Positions 41,901 to 51,255 are shown, counted from the stretch's first letter. The stretch: DNA of 64,000 bases from Rhizobiales bacterium Y(2018) (GCA_005502925.1 SCPD01000002.1:496001-560000), one strand, 5' to 3'. The notes: generated from the sequence alone by a model not told the origin. Numbers and translations are program-made.

Positions 41901-43958
41901 CTAACTTCGTCTGTCGCGCAGCGCGATCACGGCGCCCAGGACCACGAGCCCGAACAATATGGCGCGGGTCGCATAGGGCAGTGTCGTGCCGGCGAGGAAG
42001 GTCTGCAAGGCGGTGAGCAGCAGGACGCCGCCCAGCATGCCGAGATAGTGGCCGCGGCCGCCGGTGATGAGGGCGCCGCCGACCACCACGACGGCGATGG
42101 AGGGCAGCAAATAGTCATCGCCCATGCCGAGGCTCGCTTGCCCTGAAAAGCCGGTGAGCAGCACGCCGACGAGACCGGCGCAGAGTGACGACAGGACATA
42201 GACGAGCACCAGATGGCGCCCGACCGCGATGCCGGACAATTGCGCCGCGCGCACGCCATTGCCGATGCCATAGATGCGCCGGCCAAAGGCGGTGCGTCCC
42301 AGGAGCGCCACGGCGAAGATGACGAAGGCGACCATGAACAGAACGACGGGCGTGAAGACCCATATTCGCCCGGTCATGAACCAGCGCAGCATCGGCGAGG
42401 AGAAACCATCGGGCGTGCCGTTGGAATAAAGAAGGGCGACGCCCTGCAGCAGGCCGTTGGTGGCGAGCGTCATCACGATCGGCGACAGCCCCAGAAAGAC
42501 GATGCCGAGGCCGTTGATGAGGCCGATGAGGCAGGCGAGCAGCAGCACGGCCGGCAGCGCATAGAGGAGCGCCGCGTCGGAGCCCTTCACCATTCCGGCG
42601 AGAATGATGCCGCAGAGACCGATGGTCCACGGCACCGAGAGATCGAGCCCTCCGGTGAGGATCACGGTGCCTTGGCCGAGCGCCAGGATCGCCAGGAAGG
42701 ACGACAGCACGATCAGTGAATTCCAGTAACCCGGATTGAGCACCGTATTGCCCAACCAGAATTGCGTCACCAGCACCACCAGTACGAAGCAGATGTAAGC
42801 GGGCAGCGCGTAGCGCAGTGTCTCGGCATTGCGGGTGAGGAAGGACGGCGGCGTTCCCAGCGCAATGGCCTTCGTGGAAGGCGCGAGAGCTAGCCGTCTG
42901 TCCTGCTGCGGCAGTTGCGAGACAAGCGTGCCGGCGCGGCGCGCCTGGAGCCTTGTCTTCAAGGCGCGCAATTGCTGGGCGAGCGTCGAGCTTTCCGAAA
43001 TCGAGCCGGCCAGCACCGCGAGCAGCAGGATGGTCGCCTCCGCGATGGTCGAATAATAGGCCGAGATATTGAGGACGAGCAGGATATTGACGACGATCAT
43101 CAGCACAAAGGCGCCGATGGCGCTGCCGAGCGGCCCGCCGCGTCCGCCGCCAAGCCTGGTGCCGCCGACCACGACGGCAGCGAACATCGACAGCAGCAGC
43201 GGATTGCCGACCAGCGGATCGCCACTGCCGGTCTGGGCGCTGATGAAGACACCGGCGAGACCGTAGCAGCCGCCGGCGATCACATAGACGAGGAACCGCG
43301 TGAGCACGGTTGAAACGCCGACCGCCGCCGCCGCATCCATGTCGCTGCCGACCGCATAGATAGCGGTGCCGAGCCTGGTGTTCTTGAGCCAGGCCCAGGC
43401 GAGCAGCACGACGCCGATCACCGCGATCGGCATTGGCAGGTAGCCGGTGATCGCATCGCCCAGATAGAAAGTGCCAAGCGAGGGCGAAACGAAGCCGCCG
43501 GGCTTGTCCATGATCAGGAGCGTCACGCCCTGGATGATGAACATGGTGGAGAGCGTCACCACGATCGGCTGCAGCCGCAGCACCGCGATGAAGAAGCCGT
43601 TGACGGCGCCGGTCGCCATGCCGATGCCGATGCCGACAGCGGTCCACAGCATTATGCTCGCTTCCATGTCGGCGGGATCCATGGACTGCGCCAGGACCAC
43701 ATTCACGAGCGAGATGACCGCACCCGCCGAAAGATCGAAGCCGCCCGACAGGATGACGATCGTCTGGCCGATGGCGGCCAAGGCCGAAGTGGCGCCACCG
43801 CTCGCCAGGAACGAGATGTCGAAATAGCTCAACGGCCCGGCGCTGATCAGATCGACCACCGCGAGCAGGATGAGGAACACCACCGCCGCGACGGCGACGC
43901 CGCGATGCTGGGCGAGGAAGCGGCGGGCGGGCGCCGCGCTGACGGCCGTCAAACTCAT
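41901..43958 (-). CDS. Fused tandem sugar ABC permease (two RbsC-type domains)
   Basis: A 685-residue membrane protein with two complete permease domains of the ribose/branched-chain type. The first (about 15-335) has GGFDLSAGAVISLVNVVLAQ, and the second (about 385-685) has GGLDLSVPWTIGLCGIILAG. Each also carries a late-domain GGTRLGGGRG or GGALITGGRG signature. The linker (about 340-385, Arg/Gln-rich) is cytoplasmic by prediction. One chain therefore supplies both halves of the channel, which is normally a dimer of separate proteins of about 320 residues. It works with the RbsA-like ATPase and the binding protein upstream. Confidence 0.92.
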   Translation of the reverse strand: MSLTAVSAAPARRFLAQHRGVAVAAVVFLILLAVVDLISAGPLSYFDISFLASGGATSALAAIGQTIVILSGGFDLSAGAVISLVNVVLAQSMDPADMEASIMLWTAVGIGIGMATGAVNGFFIAVLRLQPIVVTLSTMFIIQGVTLLIMDKPGGFVSPSLGTFYLGDAITGYLPMPIAVIGVVLLAWAWLKNTRLGTAIYAVGSDMDAAAAVGVSTVLTRFLVYVIAGGCYGLAGVFISAQTGSGDPLVGNPLLLSMFAAVVVGGTRLGGGRGGPLGSAIGAFVLMIVVNILLVLNISAYYSTIAEATILLLAVLAGSISESSTLAQQLRALKTRLQARRAGTLVSQLPQQDRRLALAPSTKAIALGTPPSFLTRNAETLRYALPAYICFVLVVLVTQFWLGNTVLNPGYWNSLIVLSSFLAILALGQGTVILTGGLDLSVPWTIGLCGIILAGMVKGSDAALLYALPAVLLLACLIGLINGLGIVFLGLSPIVMTLATNGLLQGVALLYSNGTPDGFSSPMLRWFMTGRIWVFTPVVLFMVAFVIFAVALLGRTAFGRRIYGIGNGVRAAQLSGIAVGRHLVLVYVLSSLCAGLVGVLLTGFSGQASLGMGDDYLLPSIAVVVVGGALITGGRGHYLGMLGGVLLLTALQTFLAGTTLPYATRAILFGLVVLGAVIALRDRRS

Positions 43959-44016
43959 GCCGCCGCCCTCGTACTTGCATATGCGGTTTTGGAAGAGACG
44001 AGGTCTCTCCTATATT

Positions 44017-44158
44017 CCCCCTCTCCCGTCCGCAGGATGGGAGAGGGTGCCCGATAGGGCGGGTGAGGGCTCTTCCGATCACGGTGATAGCTCGAGAAAA
44101 GAGCCCTCATCCGGCCTTCGGCCACCTTCTCCCATTGCTTCGCAACGGGCGAAGGGGA
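44017..44158. repeat. Dispersed palindromic repeat, family B copy 3
   Basis: The ends are CCCCCTCTCCCG...GGGAGAGGGTG and CACCTTCTCCC...GGGCGAAGGGG. Inner arms GGTGAGGGCTCTT and AAGAGCCCTCATCC pair. It fills most of the 232-nt gap between ATPase and permease genes, the same kind of place as copy 2. Confidence 0.78.
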
Positions 44159-44190
44159 AACGTGGGGAGACTTCCCGCTTTCACATATAC

Positions 44191-45744
44191 TCATATGCGA
44201 TCACCCCCCGTCGCAGGCTGCTCCTCATGGCCGAGCGCCGGGCGCATGATGGCGCCTTCGCTGAGCTTGTGTCCGTCGATCTCGGCGACGATCCGTCCGC
44301 CGTAGAGCACCAGCACCCGGTCGCAGAGATGGACGAGTTCCGGCACTTCGGTCGAATGGAACAGGATGGCGCCGCCTTTGTTGGTGAAGTCGCGCATCAT
44401 CACATAGAGCTCGTGTTTGGTGCCGACATCGATGCCGCGCGTCGGATCGAAGAGGAGGAGAATGCGGCTCTGCGCCACGAGCCATTTCGAGATGGCGATC
44501 TTCTGCTGGTTGCCGCCGGAAAAGGCGCCGGCCCTGGTCCACAAAGCGCGCTCATTGACCTCGACGGTCGAGAAAGCCTGGCGCACCGCTTCGGCTTCGC
44601 GGGTCTTGTCGATCAGCCCCAGCCGCTGGAAGCGTTCGATCACCGGGATCGAGGCATTGGTGAGCCCCGAAAGCTTGAGGAAGAGGCCTTCCGTCTTGCG
44701 GTCTTCCGGCACGAAGCCGATGGCGATATTGGGCCGCATCGCATCGACGGGCGAGGTGATGCTCGCCTTGCGGCCGTCGACTTCGATGCCGCCGGCCTTG
44801 ATTTCCGCCATGCCGAAACAGGCGAGGAAAAGATCGAGCTGGCCCATTCCCTGCAAGCCGGCAATGCCGAGGATTTCGCCCTGGCGCAGATCGAAGCTCG
44901 CCTCGCTGAGCTTGTCGCCGGCCTTGAGATTGCGCGTCGAGAGGACAGGCGCGCCGAAAGCGGACGGATCGCTCGGCCGTTCGGGGAAAGTCTGGGCGAT
45001 CGAGCGGCCGACGATCTTCTCGATGACGTCATTATCGGAGATGCCGGCGACGGCGCCGGTCATGATGTGCTGGCCGTTGCGCAGGATGGTGAGATGATCG
45101 CAGAAGGCGCGCACCTCGCGCATGCGGTGCGAGATGAAGACGATCGTCTTGCCTTGCGCTTTGAGCTTGGCGATCAGCTCGCCGAGCCAGGTGACATCGG
45201 CGCCGGACAAGGTCGAGGTCGGCTCGTCCAGCAGCAGGATGTCGGGATCGCGATAGGTGGCGCGGGCGATCTCGATCTTCTGCTGCAGAGCGAGGTCGAG
45301 CTCGCCGGTCTCGGCGTCGAGATCGATGGCGAAGCCGATCCTGTCGAGATGGTCTTTGATCTTGGCGCGCGCCGTCTTGCGCCGGATGAGGCCCGAAAAG
45401 CCGGCGGGCGCATAGGGCAGCATCATATTGTCGAGCACCGGGAGGTCCGGCACCAGCGTCATTTCCTGGAACGCCGTCTGGATGCCGTGCCGGTGTGACG
45501 CGCGGGGTGAGGAAAGTTGCGCCGTTCGGCCGGCGATCTCGATATGGCCGGCATCGGGCTGCACGAGGCCCGACAGCAATTTGACCAGCGTCGACTTGCC
45601 GGCGCCATTCTCGCCCAGCAGCGCATGCACGCTGCCGGCCTTAATGGCGAAGGAGACGTCATTGACGGCGACGGTCGGGCCGAAGGCCTTGCGCACGCCT
45701 TTGACGCTGACCGCGAGTTTTTCGCTGTTCATCGGCCCGATCAT
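44191..45744 (-). CDS. Sugar ABC transporter ATP-binding protein (RbsA/MglA type)
   Basis: A 517-residue protein with two tandem ATPase domains. The first has Walker A GENGAGKSTL, a Q-loop in TAFQEMTL, ALQQKIEIARA as a degenerate signature and ILLLDEPTSTL. The second has a degenerate Walker A (GLQGMGQ) but an intact SGGNQQKIAISKWL signature and ILLLFDPTRGIDVG. The asymmetry is normal for the family. The start may be 45744 or the ATG at 45732; neither has a strong ribosome site. Confidence 0.93.
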   Translation of the reverse strand: MIGPMNSEKLAVSVKGVRKAFGPTVAVNDVSFAIKAGSVHALLGENGAGKSTLVKLLSGLVQPDAGHIEIAGRTAQLSSPRASHRHGIQTAFQEMTLVPDLPVLDNMMLPYAPAGFSGLIRRKTARAKIKDHLDRIGFAIDLDAETGELDLALQQKIEIARATYRDPDILLLDEPTSTLSGADVTWLGELIAKLKAQGKTIVFISHRMREVRAFCDHLTILRNGQHIMTGAVAGISDNDVIEKIVGRSIAQTFPERPSDPSAFGAPVLSTRNLKAGDKLSEASFDLRQGEILGIAGLQGMGQLDLFLACFGMAEIKAGGIEVDGRKASITSPVDAMRPNIAIGFVPEDRKTEGLFLKLSGLTNASIPVIERFQRLGLIDKTREAEAVRQAFSTVEVNERALWTRAGAFSGGNQQKIAISKWLVAQSRILLLFDPTRGIDVGTKHELYVMMRDFTNKGGAILFHSTEVPELVHLCDRVLVLYGGRIVAEIDGHKLSEGAIMRPALGHEEQPATGGDRI

Positions 45745-45796
45745 GCTTCGAGGAAAATACCGCGCGGCAGCGTAACACCGCCGCGCGGGAAGACGA

Positions 45797-46927
45797 TCAG
45801 TTTTCGGGCTGGCCGACCAGCGCGGCGTTCAAGCCGATCTCGGGTGTCTCGGCCGAGAAGATCGAGGCGAACCAGCCCGGATTGGAGACGAGCGACGGCA
45901 GGAACACGTTGCAGCCGTCCTTCATTTCCTGCCAGGTGCCTTCCTTGCAGAGTTTCACCGTGTCGTTGGTGACGAGCGGCAAAGGCAGCGTGACCCGCTT
46001 CGGCACGTCCTTGCCTTCGAGCGCCTGCACCGCGAGCTTGAGGGCCAGGCCACCGGAATAGGGGGGCGAGGCATAGGAGATGCGCGGCGCGCCGAGCGGC
46101 GCATAGGGGCTTGCAGCACCCTCGACCTCGGTGCCGGCGGGCAGCATCTGGATGCGGCCGCCATTCGAGCCTTCACCGGCGCAGGGCAGCAATTGCTCGG
46201 CCGTCTTGCCGGCTTCGAGCTGCATCGCATTCGCCGTGTAGCAGCCGGCCTGCATCCACAGGCCGCTGATCTGGTCCCAGCTCCTTGTCGCGGTGATCTT
46301 CGAGAGCTCGGTGCGCGCCACGGCCTGGCTCCACATGCCGACCGCCTCGCCGACGATCTTGATGTCGGGATGTTTGGCGAAGACTTCCTTGGCTGCCTTG
46401 GTGCGCAGATTGTCGACCGAGGTGCCGGGCACGCCGGTGACCAGCACGATATCGCCTTTGCCGTTGAGCTTCTTGACCAGCCATTCGGCGGTCACGCGGC
46501 CGGCCTCTTCCTGGTCGATCGAGATATTATGGGCGCAGGGCTCGGTGATCTCGCCATCATAGGCGAAGACCTTGACGCCCTTGTCGCAGGCATTCTTGAC
46601 CACTTGATTGAGGGCGGTCGGCGAGATCGGGAAGATCACGATGGCCTGGGCGCCGGCCTGCACCATGGCGTTGATCTGCTGGATCTGGCGCTGGGCATTG
46701 GGGCCGGCCACCTGCACCTGCAGGTCGACCTTGTCGGCGAGGCTCTTATGCGCGGCCATCGCCTTGACCATATTGGCGGCTTCCGCCTGCCAGTCATTGC
46801 CGATGAAGCTCATGCTGAGGAAGATCTTGAACTTCTCGGCGGCCTGCGCTCCGCTCGCGCCGGCGATGAGGCCGGCGGCGAGCGCCGTGCCGAGGGCCAG
46901 AGTTTTAAGGCGGGCAGTCATCTTCAT
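45797..46927 (-). CDS. Sugar ABC transporter substrate-binding protein (RbsB/TorT type)
   Basis: A 376-residue periplasmic protein with signal peptide ending ASGAQA/AEKFK. It shows FLSMSFIGNDWQAEAANMVKAMA, the QQINAMVQAGAQAIVIFPIS segment and VFAYDGEITEPCAHNISIDQEEAG. GGGAGG lies upstream of the ATG at 46927. It is the first gene of the eight-gene operon that runs to 37423. It is longer than RbsB by about 80 residues, near the C-terminus. Confidence 0.92.
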   Translation of the reverse strand: MKMTARLKTLALGTALAAGLIAGASGAQAAEKFKIFLSMSFIGNDWQAEAANMVKAMAAHKSLADKVDLQVQVAGPNAQRQIQQINAMVQAGAQAIVIFPISPTALNQVVKNACDKGVKVFAYDGEITEPCAHNISIDQEEAGRVTAEWLVKKLNGKGDIVLVTGVPGTSVDNLRTKAAKEVFAKHPDIKIVGEAVGMWSQAVARTELSKITATRSWDQISGLWMQAGCYTANAMQLEAGKTAEQLLPCAGEGSNGGRIQMLPAGTEVEGAASPYAPLGAPRISYASPPYSGGLALKLAVQALEGKDVPKRVTLPLPLVTNDTVKLCKEGTWQEMKDGCNVFLPSLVSNPGWFASIFSAETPEIGLNAALVGQPEN

Positions 46928-47011
46928 GTCGTTAACCTCCCATGGTTGGTGTGCCGTCTGCGCCCGGTTTGTTGTCTTCTTCCGAGAGCGAGGGCGGATA
47001 ATTTCCTTGTT

Positions 47012-47026
47012 TTGATCAAAGATCAA
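47012..47026. promoter_or_regulatory. Perfect palindrome between sugar operon and GntR gene
   Basis: TTGATCAAAGATCAA has perfect 6-bp arms around AAA. It lies 85 nt before the binding-protein start and 101 nt before the regulator start. It is the candidate binding site for the GntR protein, controlling both directions. The surrounding 46928-47127 region has no gene. Confidence 0.6.
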
Positions 47027-47127
47027 TGATTAATTTTTGAAAGGAGAGTCCCGGGCCCTTGCGGCGCGGCCGATTCAGCTTGAAAGAGCAGGTGAAATCA
47101 CACGCGGCGGGACTTCAGAGACGACGA

Positions 47128-47811
47128 ATGACAGGCGTGCCCAGAAACAAGACCAGCCTGAAAGTGGTGCCGCTCAACCGCGAGACCTTGCAGGACCGCG
47201 TCTATCGCCGGGTCTGCGACTTGATCCTCGACGGCGAGATCGCGCCCGGCCAACTGGTGACCATCCAGTCGCTGGCCGATGCCTGCGAGGTGAGCCACAT
47301 GCCGGTGCGCGAGGCGCTGAAGCGGCTCACCGCCGCCAATGCGCTGACCGTCGTCTCCGGCCGCTCGATCGGCATTCCGCCGCTCAACCGCGCCAGCCTC
47401 ATGGATCTGCGTAACGTGCGCGTCGAGGTCGAGGCGATCGCCGCTGTCTGGGCTTGCCGCAACATCACCGATGCGGAGCTCGAAGACCTGGGCGCGGTCT
47501 ATGATCGTCTATCGGCGGCCAATGCGACGGGTGATGCGCGCGCCTTCCTGCGCGCCAACCACAATTTCCATTTCACCCTCTACCGCGCCGCGCGCTCGGA
47601 AACGCTGCTCACCATCATCGAGAAGCTCTGGCTGCAGATCAGCCCCTATTTCAACCTGCTGCGCGGCTCGGGCAATTACATCGTCTCCAACACCCATCAC
47701 CAGGCCATTGTCGATGCGCTGAACGCCCGCGACGAAAAACGCGTCGCCGACGCGGTGCGCGCCGATATCGACGATGCTTATCTGGTGTTGCTGGATCTGG
47801 TGGCGCCTTAG
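47128..47811 (+). CDS. GntR family transcriptional regulator (FadR/FCD type)
   Basis: A 227-residue regulator. The N-terminal winged helix is TLQDRVYRRVCDLILDGEIAPGQLVTIQSLADACEVSHMPVREALKRLTA. The helical FCD domain (about 90-220) has candidate metal ligands in NHNFHFTLY and NTHHQAIVDAL. The start at 47128 is preferred to 47059 because of family length. It is divergent from the sugar operon, its likely target. Confidence 0.93.
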   Translation: MTGVPRNKTSLKVVPLNRETLQDRVYRRVCDLILDGEIAPGQLVTIQSLADACEVSHMPVREALKRLTAANALTVVSGRSIGIPPLNRASLMDLRNVRVEVEAIAAVWACRNITDAELEDLGAVYDRLSAANATGDARAFLRANHNFHFTLYRAARSETLLTIIEKLWLQISPYFNLLRGSGNYIVSNTHHQAIVDALNARDEKRVADAVRADIDDAYLVLLDLVAP

Positions 47812-47832
47812 GCGACGTTCACTTCTCACTAT

Positions 47833-47949
47833 CCCTCACGCTGAGGTGCTTCGCCGAAGGCGAAGCCTCGAAGCGTCCTTCAGAATAGGGCTGAGTCTGG
47901 TGAGAGAAGCCCTTCGAGGCTCGCTTCGCTCGCACCTCAGGGTGAGGGA
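47833..47949. repeat. Dispersed palindromic repeat, family A copy 4
   Basis: The left arm CTGAGGTGC...GCCTCGAAG (with the inner hairpin CTTCGCCGAAGGCGAAG) pairs with the right arm CTTCGAGGC...GCACCTCAG. Its right end overlaps the last codons and stop codon of nadC by 13 nt. It lies between two convergent genes. Confidence 0.85.
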
Positions 47950-48782
47950 AGAAAATCCAACCCGATATCGAGCGCCGGGGCGCTGTGGGTCAGCCAGCCT
48001 ACAGAAATGAGATCGACGCCGGAGGCGGCGATGGCGGCGACCGTCTCGCGCGTGACGTTCCCTGAAGCCTCGGCGAGGCAGCGGCCCTCGATCATCTTCA
48101 CCGCCGTGCTGAGCATAGCGGGAGACATATTGTCGAGCAGTACGACATCCACCTCGAGGGAGAGAACCTCTTCCAATTGCGTGAGCGTGTCGACCTCGAC
48201 CTCGATCTTGGTGAGATGGCCCGCATGCTGGCGCGCCCTCTCGACCGCCGGACGGATGCCGCCGGCAATGGCGATGTGATTGTCCTTGATCAGCACCGCG
48301 TCATCGAGGCCGAAACGGTGATTGCCGCCACCACCCATGCGCACGGCGTATTTCTCCAGCGCCCGCAGGCCCGGCGTCGTCTTGCGCGTGCAGACGATGC
48401 GCGCTTTGTGGCCGGAGGTCGCGCCGCAGAGATCTGCCGTCGCTGTCGCGATGCCGCTCAGATGGCAGAGGAAATTGAGCGCGGTGCGCTCGGCGGTGAG
48501 CAGAGCGCGGGCCTTGCCGGTGAAGGTCGCGATGGTTTCGCCGGCCGCGATCTTCCTGCCGTCCGGGTGTTCGATCTTCACAGACATGTTCGGATCGAGC
48601 ACGCGGAAAGCATGGATCGCCACGTCGAGCCCTACCACCACGCCGGGCTTGCGCGCGACGAGGGCGGCGCTGGCGGTAAGTGCTTCCGGCACGATGGCGT
48701 CAGTGGTGACATCACCGGCAAGTCCCAGATCCTCCCGCAGGGTGGCGCGGACGAGATCATCGAAGAGCAGGGATGCGGTCAT
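47937..48782 (-). CDS. nadC: Nicotinate-nucleotide pyrophosphorylase (carboxylating), quinolinate phosphoribosyltransferase
   Basis: A 281-residue enzyme converting quinolinate and PRPP to nicotinate mononucleotide, CO2 and pyrophosphate. It shows ALNFLCHLSGIAT, CTRKTTPGLRALEKYAVRMG, GGGNHRFGLDDAVLIKDNHI and the late VDVVLLDNMSP and SVGWLTHSAPALDIGLDF. The gene overlaps nadB by 4 nt (ATGA). Its final codons (LPSP, stop) lie in the arm of a dispersed repeat, so the C-terminus has been rewritten or completed by the element. Confidence 0.97.
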   Translation of the reverse strand: MTASLLFDDLVRATLREDLGLAGDVTTDAIVPEALTASAALVARKPGVVVGLDVAIHAFRVLDPNMSVKIEHPDGRKIAAGETIATFTGKARALLTAERTALNFLCHLSGIATATADLCGATSGHKARIVCTRKTTPGLRALEKYAVRMGGGGNHRFGLDDAVLIKDNHIAIAGGIRPAVERARQHAGHLTKIEVEVDTLTQLEEVLSLEVDVVLLDNMSPAMLSTAVKMIEGRCLAEASGNVTRETVAAIAASGVDLISVGWLTHSAPALDIGLDFLPSP

Positions 48783-50260
48783 GACTGTACCTGACGGGGC
48801 AAAGACGAGGGGGCAAGGACGGATTTTTGCGGGAAGTCGGTGCGGTAATGCGCGCCGCGGCTTTCCTGCCGGGCGAGCGCCGCCTCGGCGATCATCAATC
48901 CGACGAGCGCGGGATCGGCCGCCGCTTCCGAATGGTTTTCGGCGATCGGCTGCAAGGCCGCAATGGCGGCGCGCAATCCCGCATCATCGCGCGTGACGCC
49001 GAGATGTTGCGAGAGAATGGGGCGGACGGCCGTCGGATCAGACGGCTGTGGCAGGTCCTGCATCCGGGGCTTGCGCAATCGCTTGGGTGCACTGCCCGAA
49101 AGGTCTTCGCTGACTCTGAGGCCGGTGATCAGCGCTTCGGTGAGCGAATTGCTGGCGAGGCGGTTGGCGCCATGGAGACCAGTGCAGGCCACTTCGCCCG
49201 CCGCCCACAGGCCGGCGAGCGAACTGCGGCTGGCGCGGTCCACCGCGATGCCGCCCATGTGATAATGCACGGCCGGCCGCACGGGGAGCGGATCGGTCGC
49301 GGGATCGATGCCATTGGCGCGGCAGGCGGCGGTGATCACCGGGAAATGCTCGGCGAAGCTTGCGCCGAGGCACTGGCGCGCATCGAGGAAGACGCGTCTG
49401 CCGTGTTGGAGATGTTTCCAGATGGCGCGCGCCACGACATCGCGCGGTTCGAGCTCGCCGCCGAGGCGTGCACCCGTCTCATCGATCAGGATCGCGCCTT
49501 CGCCGCGCACCGCCTCGCTGATGAGCGGCATCGGCCGGCCCGGTCCATCGAGCGCGGTCGGGTGGAACTGGATGAATTCGAGATCGCAGAGCCGCGCCCC
49601 GGCGCGTGCCGCGAGCGCCAGCCCCTGGCCGAAGCTGCCGAGCGGATTGGTGCTGTCGAGAAAGAGGCCGCCAATGCCGCCGGTCGCGAGGACGACGCGG
49701 TCGGTGACGATATGGACGGCACCATTTGGGCCGTGCGCCAGGATGCCGGTGACGTTGCCGTCCTCGGTGAGGAGCCGGCGTGCTTCCAGCCCTTCCAGCA
49801 CCGTGACCGATGGCGTGTTTCTCACCGTTTCGGCAAGTGCCCGCATCACTTCGCGTCCCGACCCGTCGCCCTGTGCATGGACGATACGGCGGCGGCTATG
49901 CGCGGCTTCGAGGCCGAGACGCAGGCTGCCGTCGGGATTCGCATCGAAGCGGGCGCCATGGCGGGTCAGCATCTCGATCGCCTGCGGCGCTGCCGCGAGA
50001 ATGTCGCGCACGACATGCAGGTCGCACAGGCCGTCGCCGGCGGCGAGCGTATCGGCGACATGAAGATCGACACTGTCATCAGGGCCAAGGCTTGCGGCGA
50101 GGCCGCCTTGCGCCCACACGCTCGAGGCCTCGCGCCCGATCGGGGCTTTCGACAGCAGCAGGACGGGCTCTGGCGCCAGCGCGAGCGCGGTCATCAATCC
50201 GGCGACGCCGCCGCCGATGATGACCGGGCGCCCCGAGAGATGGAAAAGTTCGGCGCTCAT
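48779..50260 (-). CDS. nadB: L-aspartate oxidase
   Basis: A 493-residue flavoprotein oxidising aspartate to iminoaspartate, the first step of quinolinate synthesis. The FAD motif is [15 protein letters not shown] near the N-terminus. The domain has [59 protein letters not shown] and the [23 protein letters not shown] active-site region. It overlaps both nadA and nadC by 4 nt. Confidence 0.96.
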   Translation of the reverse strand: MSAELFHLSGRPVIIGGGVAGLMTALALAPEPVLLLSKAPIGREASSVWAQGGLAASLGPDDSVDLHVADTLAAGDGLCDLHVVRDILAAAPQAIEMLTRHGARFDANPDGSLRLGLEAAHSRRRIVHAQGDGSGREVMRALAETVRNTPSVTVLEGLEARRLLTEDGNVTGILAHGPNGAVHIVTDRVVLATGGIGGLFLDSTNPLGSFGQGLALAARAGARLCDLEFIQFHPTALDGPGRPMPLISEAVRGEGAILIDETGARLGGELEPRDVVARAIWKHLQHGRRVFLDARQCLGASFAEHFPVITAACRANGIDPATDPLPVRPAVHYHMGGIAVDRASRSSLAGLWAAGEVACTGLHGANRLASNSLTEALITGLRVSEDLSGSAPKRLRKPRMQDLPQPSDPTAVRPILSQHLGVTRDDAGLRAAIAALQPIAENHSEAAADPALVGLMIAEAALARQESRGAHYRTDFPQKSVLAPSSLPRQVQS

Positions 50261-51231
50261 ATGGCCAGCATCCTTTCGACCGCGAGGCGGGCTTTGCCGG
50301 CGATAGCGGGATCGATCGTCACCTCATGCCGCTTGTGCTCGAGCGCCTGGCGGATATTCTTGAGCGTGATCCGCTTCATATGCGGGCAGAGATTGCACGG
50401 GCGGACGAACTCGACCTCTGGATTGCTGACGGCGATATTGTCGCTCATCGAGCATTCGGTGAGGAGCGCAACGCGTGGCGGCTTGCGGCTGCTGATAAAG
50501 TCCGACATCACTGCGGTCGAGCCCGAAAAGTCGGCTTCCTTCACCACTTCCGGCGGACATTCGGGATGCGCCAGCACGATGACGCCGGGATGCGCCTCGC
50601 GCACATCGCGCACATCGGCGGCGGTGAAGCGCTCATGCACTTCGCAGCGCCCCTTCCAGGTGATGATCTCGACTTGGGTCTCGGCCGCGATATTGCGGGC
50701 GAGGAACTCGTCGGGGATCATGATCACCCGTTTGACGCCGAGCGACTCGACCACCTTGCGGGCATTGCCGGAGGTGCAGCAGATATCCGATTCCGCTTTG
50801 ACGGCGGCCGACGTGTTCACATAGGTGACGACCGGCACGCCTGGATGAAGCGCGCGCAGGCCGCGCACGTCTTCCGCCGTGATCGATTCGGCGAGCGAGC
50901 AGCCGGCCTCTTGATCGGGGATGAGCACGGTCTTCTCGGGATTGAGGAGCTTTGCCGTCTCGGCCATGAAATGCACGCCGGCCAGCACGATGATGTCGGC
51001 CTCCGTCGTCTGGGCGAGGCGCGCCAGAGCCAGGCTGTCGCCGACCAGATCGGCCACGCAGTGATAGATTTCCGGCGTCTGGTAGTTATGGGCGAGAATC
51101 ACCGCCTTGTATTGCCGCTTGAGGGTGAGGATCGCGTCGATGTCATCGGCGAAAACCGGCCATTCGGCGGCCGGGATGAAGTGGCGGACGCGGTCATGGA
51201 GATGGGCGGTACGGTCTATGGAGAGAGTCAT
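50257..51231 (-). CDS. nadA: Quinolinate synthase A
   Basis: A 324-residue 4Fe-4S enzyme joining iminoaspartate and dihydroxyacetone phosphate. The three cluster cysteines are recognisable as C111 ([10 protein letters not shown]), C196 (WKGRCEVHE) and C282 (NLCPHMK). AHNYQTPEI and [12 protein letters not shown] are further family landmarks. The frame extends to 51255, but those codons lie in the operator, so the ATG at 51231 is used. It is the first gene of nadABC, behind a double palindrome. Confidence 0.97.
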   Translation of the reverse strand: MTLSIDRTAHLHDRVRHFIPAAEWPVFADDIDAILTLKRQYKAVILAHNYQTPEIYHCVADLVGDSLALARLAQTTEADIIVLAGVHFMAETAKLLNPEKTVLIPDQEAGCSLAESITAEDVRGLRALHPGVPVVTYVNTSAAVKAESDICCTSGNARKVVESLGVKRVIMIPDEFLARNIAAETQVEIITWKGRCEVHERFTAADVRDVREAHPGVIVLAHPECPPEVVKEADFSGSTAVMSDFISSRKPPRVALLTECSMSDNIAVSNPEVEFVRPCNLCPHMKRITLKNIRQALEHKRHEVTIDPAIAGKARLAVERMLAI

Positions 51232-51238
51232 CGCTATA

Positions 51239-51255
51239 ATACTCACTTTGAGCAT
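51239..51255. promoter_or_regulatory. Operator 1 of nadABC (probable NadQ site)
   Basis: ATACTCACTTTGAGCAT is a 17-nt near-perfect palindrome (ATRCTCA, three nt, TGAGYAT). It ends 8 nt upstream of the nadA start codon. A second copy lies 26 nt away, centre to centre. Confidence 0.75.

Noticed and set aside
42115-44082. Minus-strand open frame of 655 codons
   Set aside because: Out-of-frame shadow of the fused permease; composition is Arg/His-rich with no membrane helices, while the permease frame has clear family motifs.
48827-50824. Long plus-strand open frame opposite nadB and nadA
   Set aside because: Antisense shadow of confidently identified genes.
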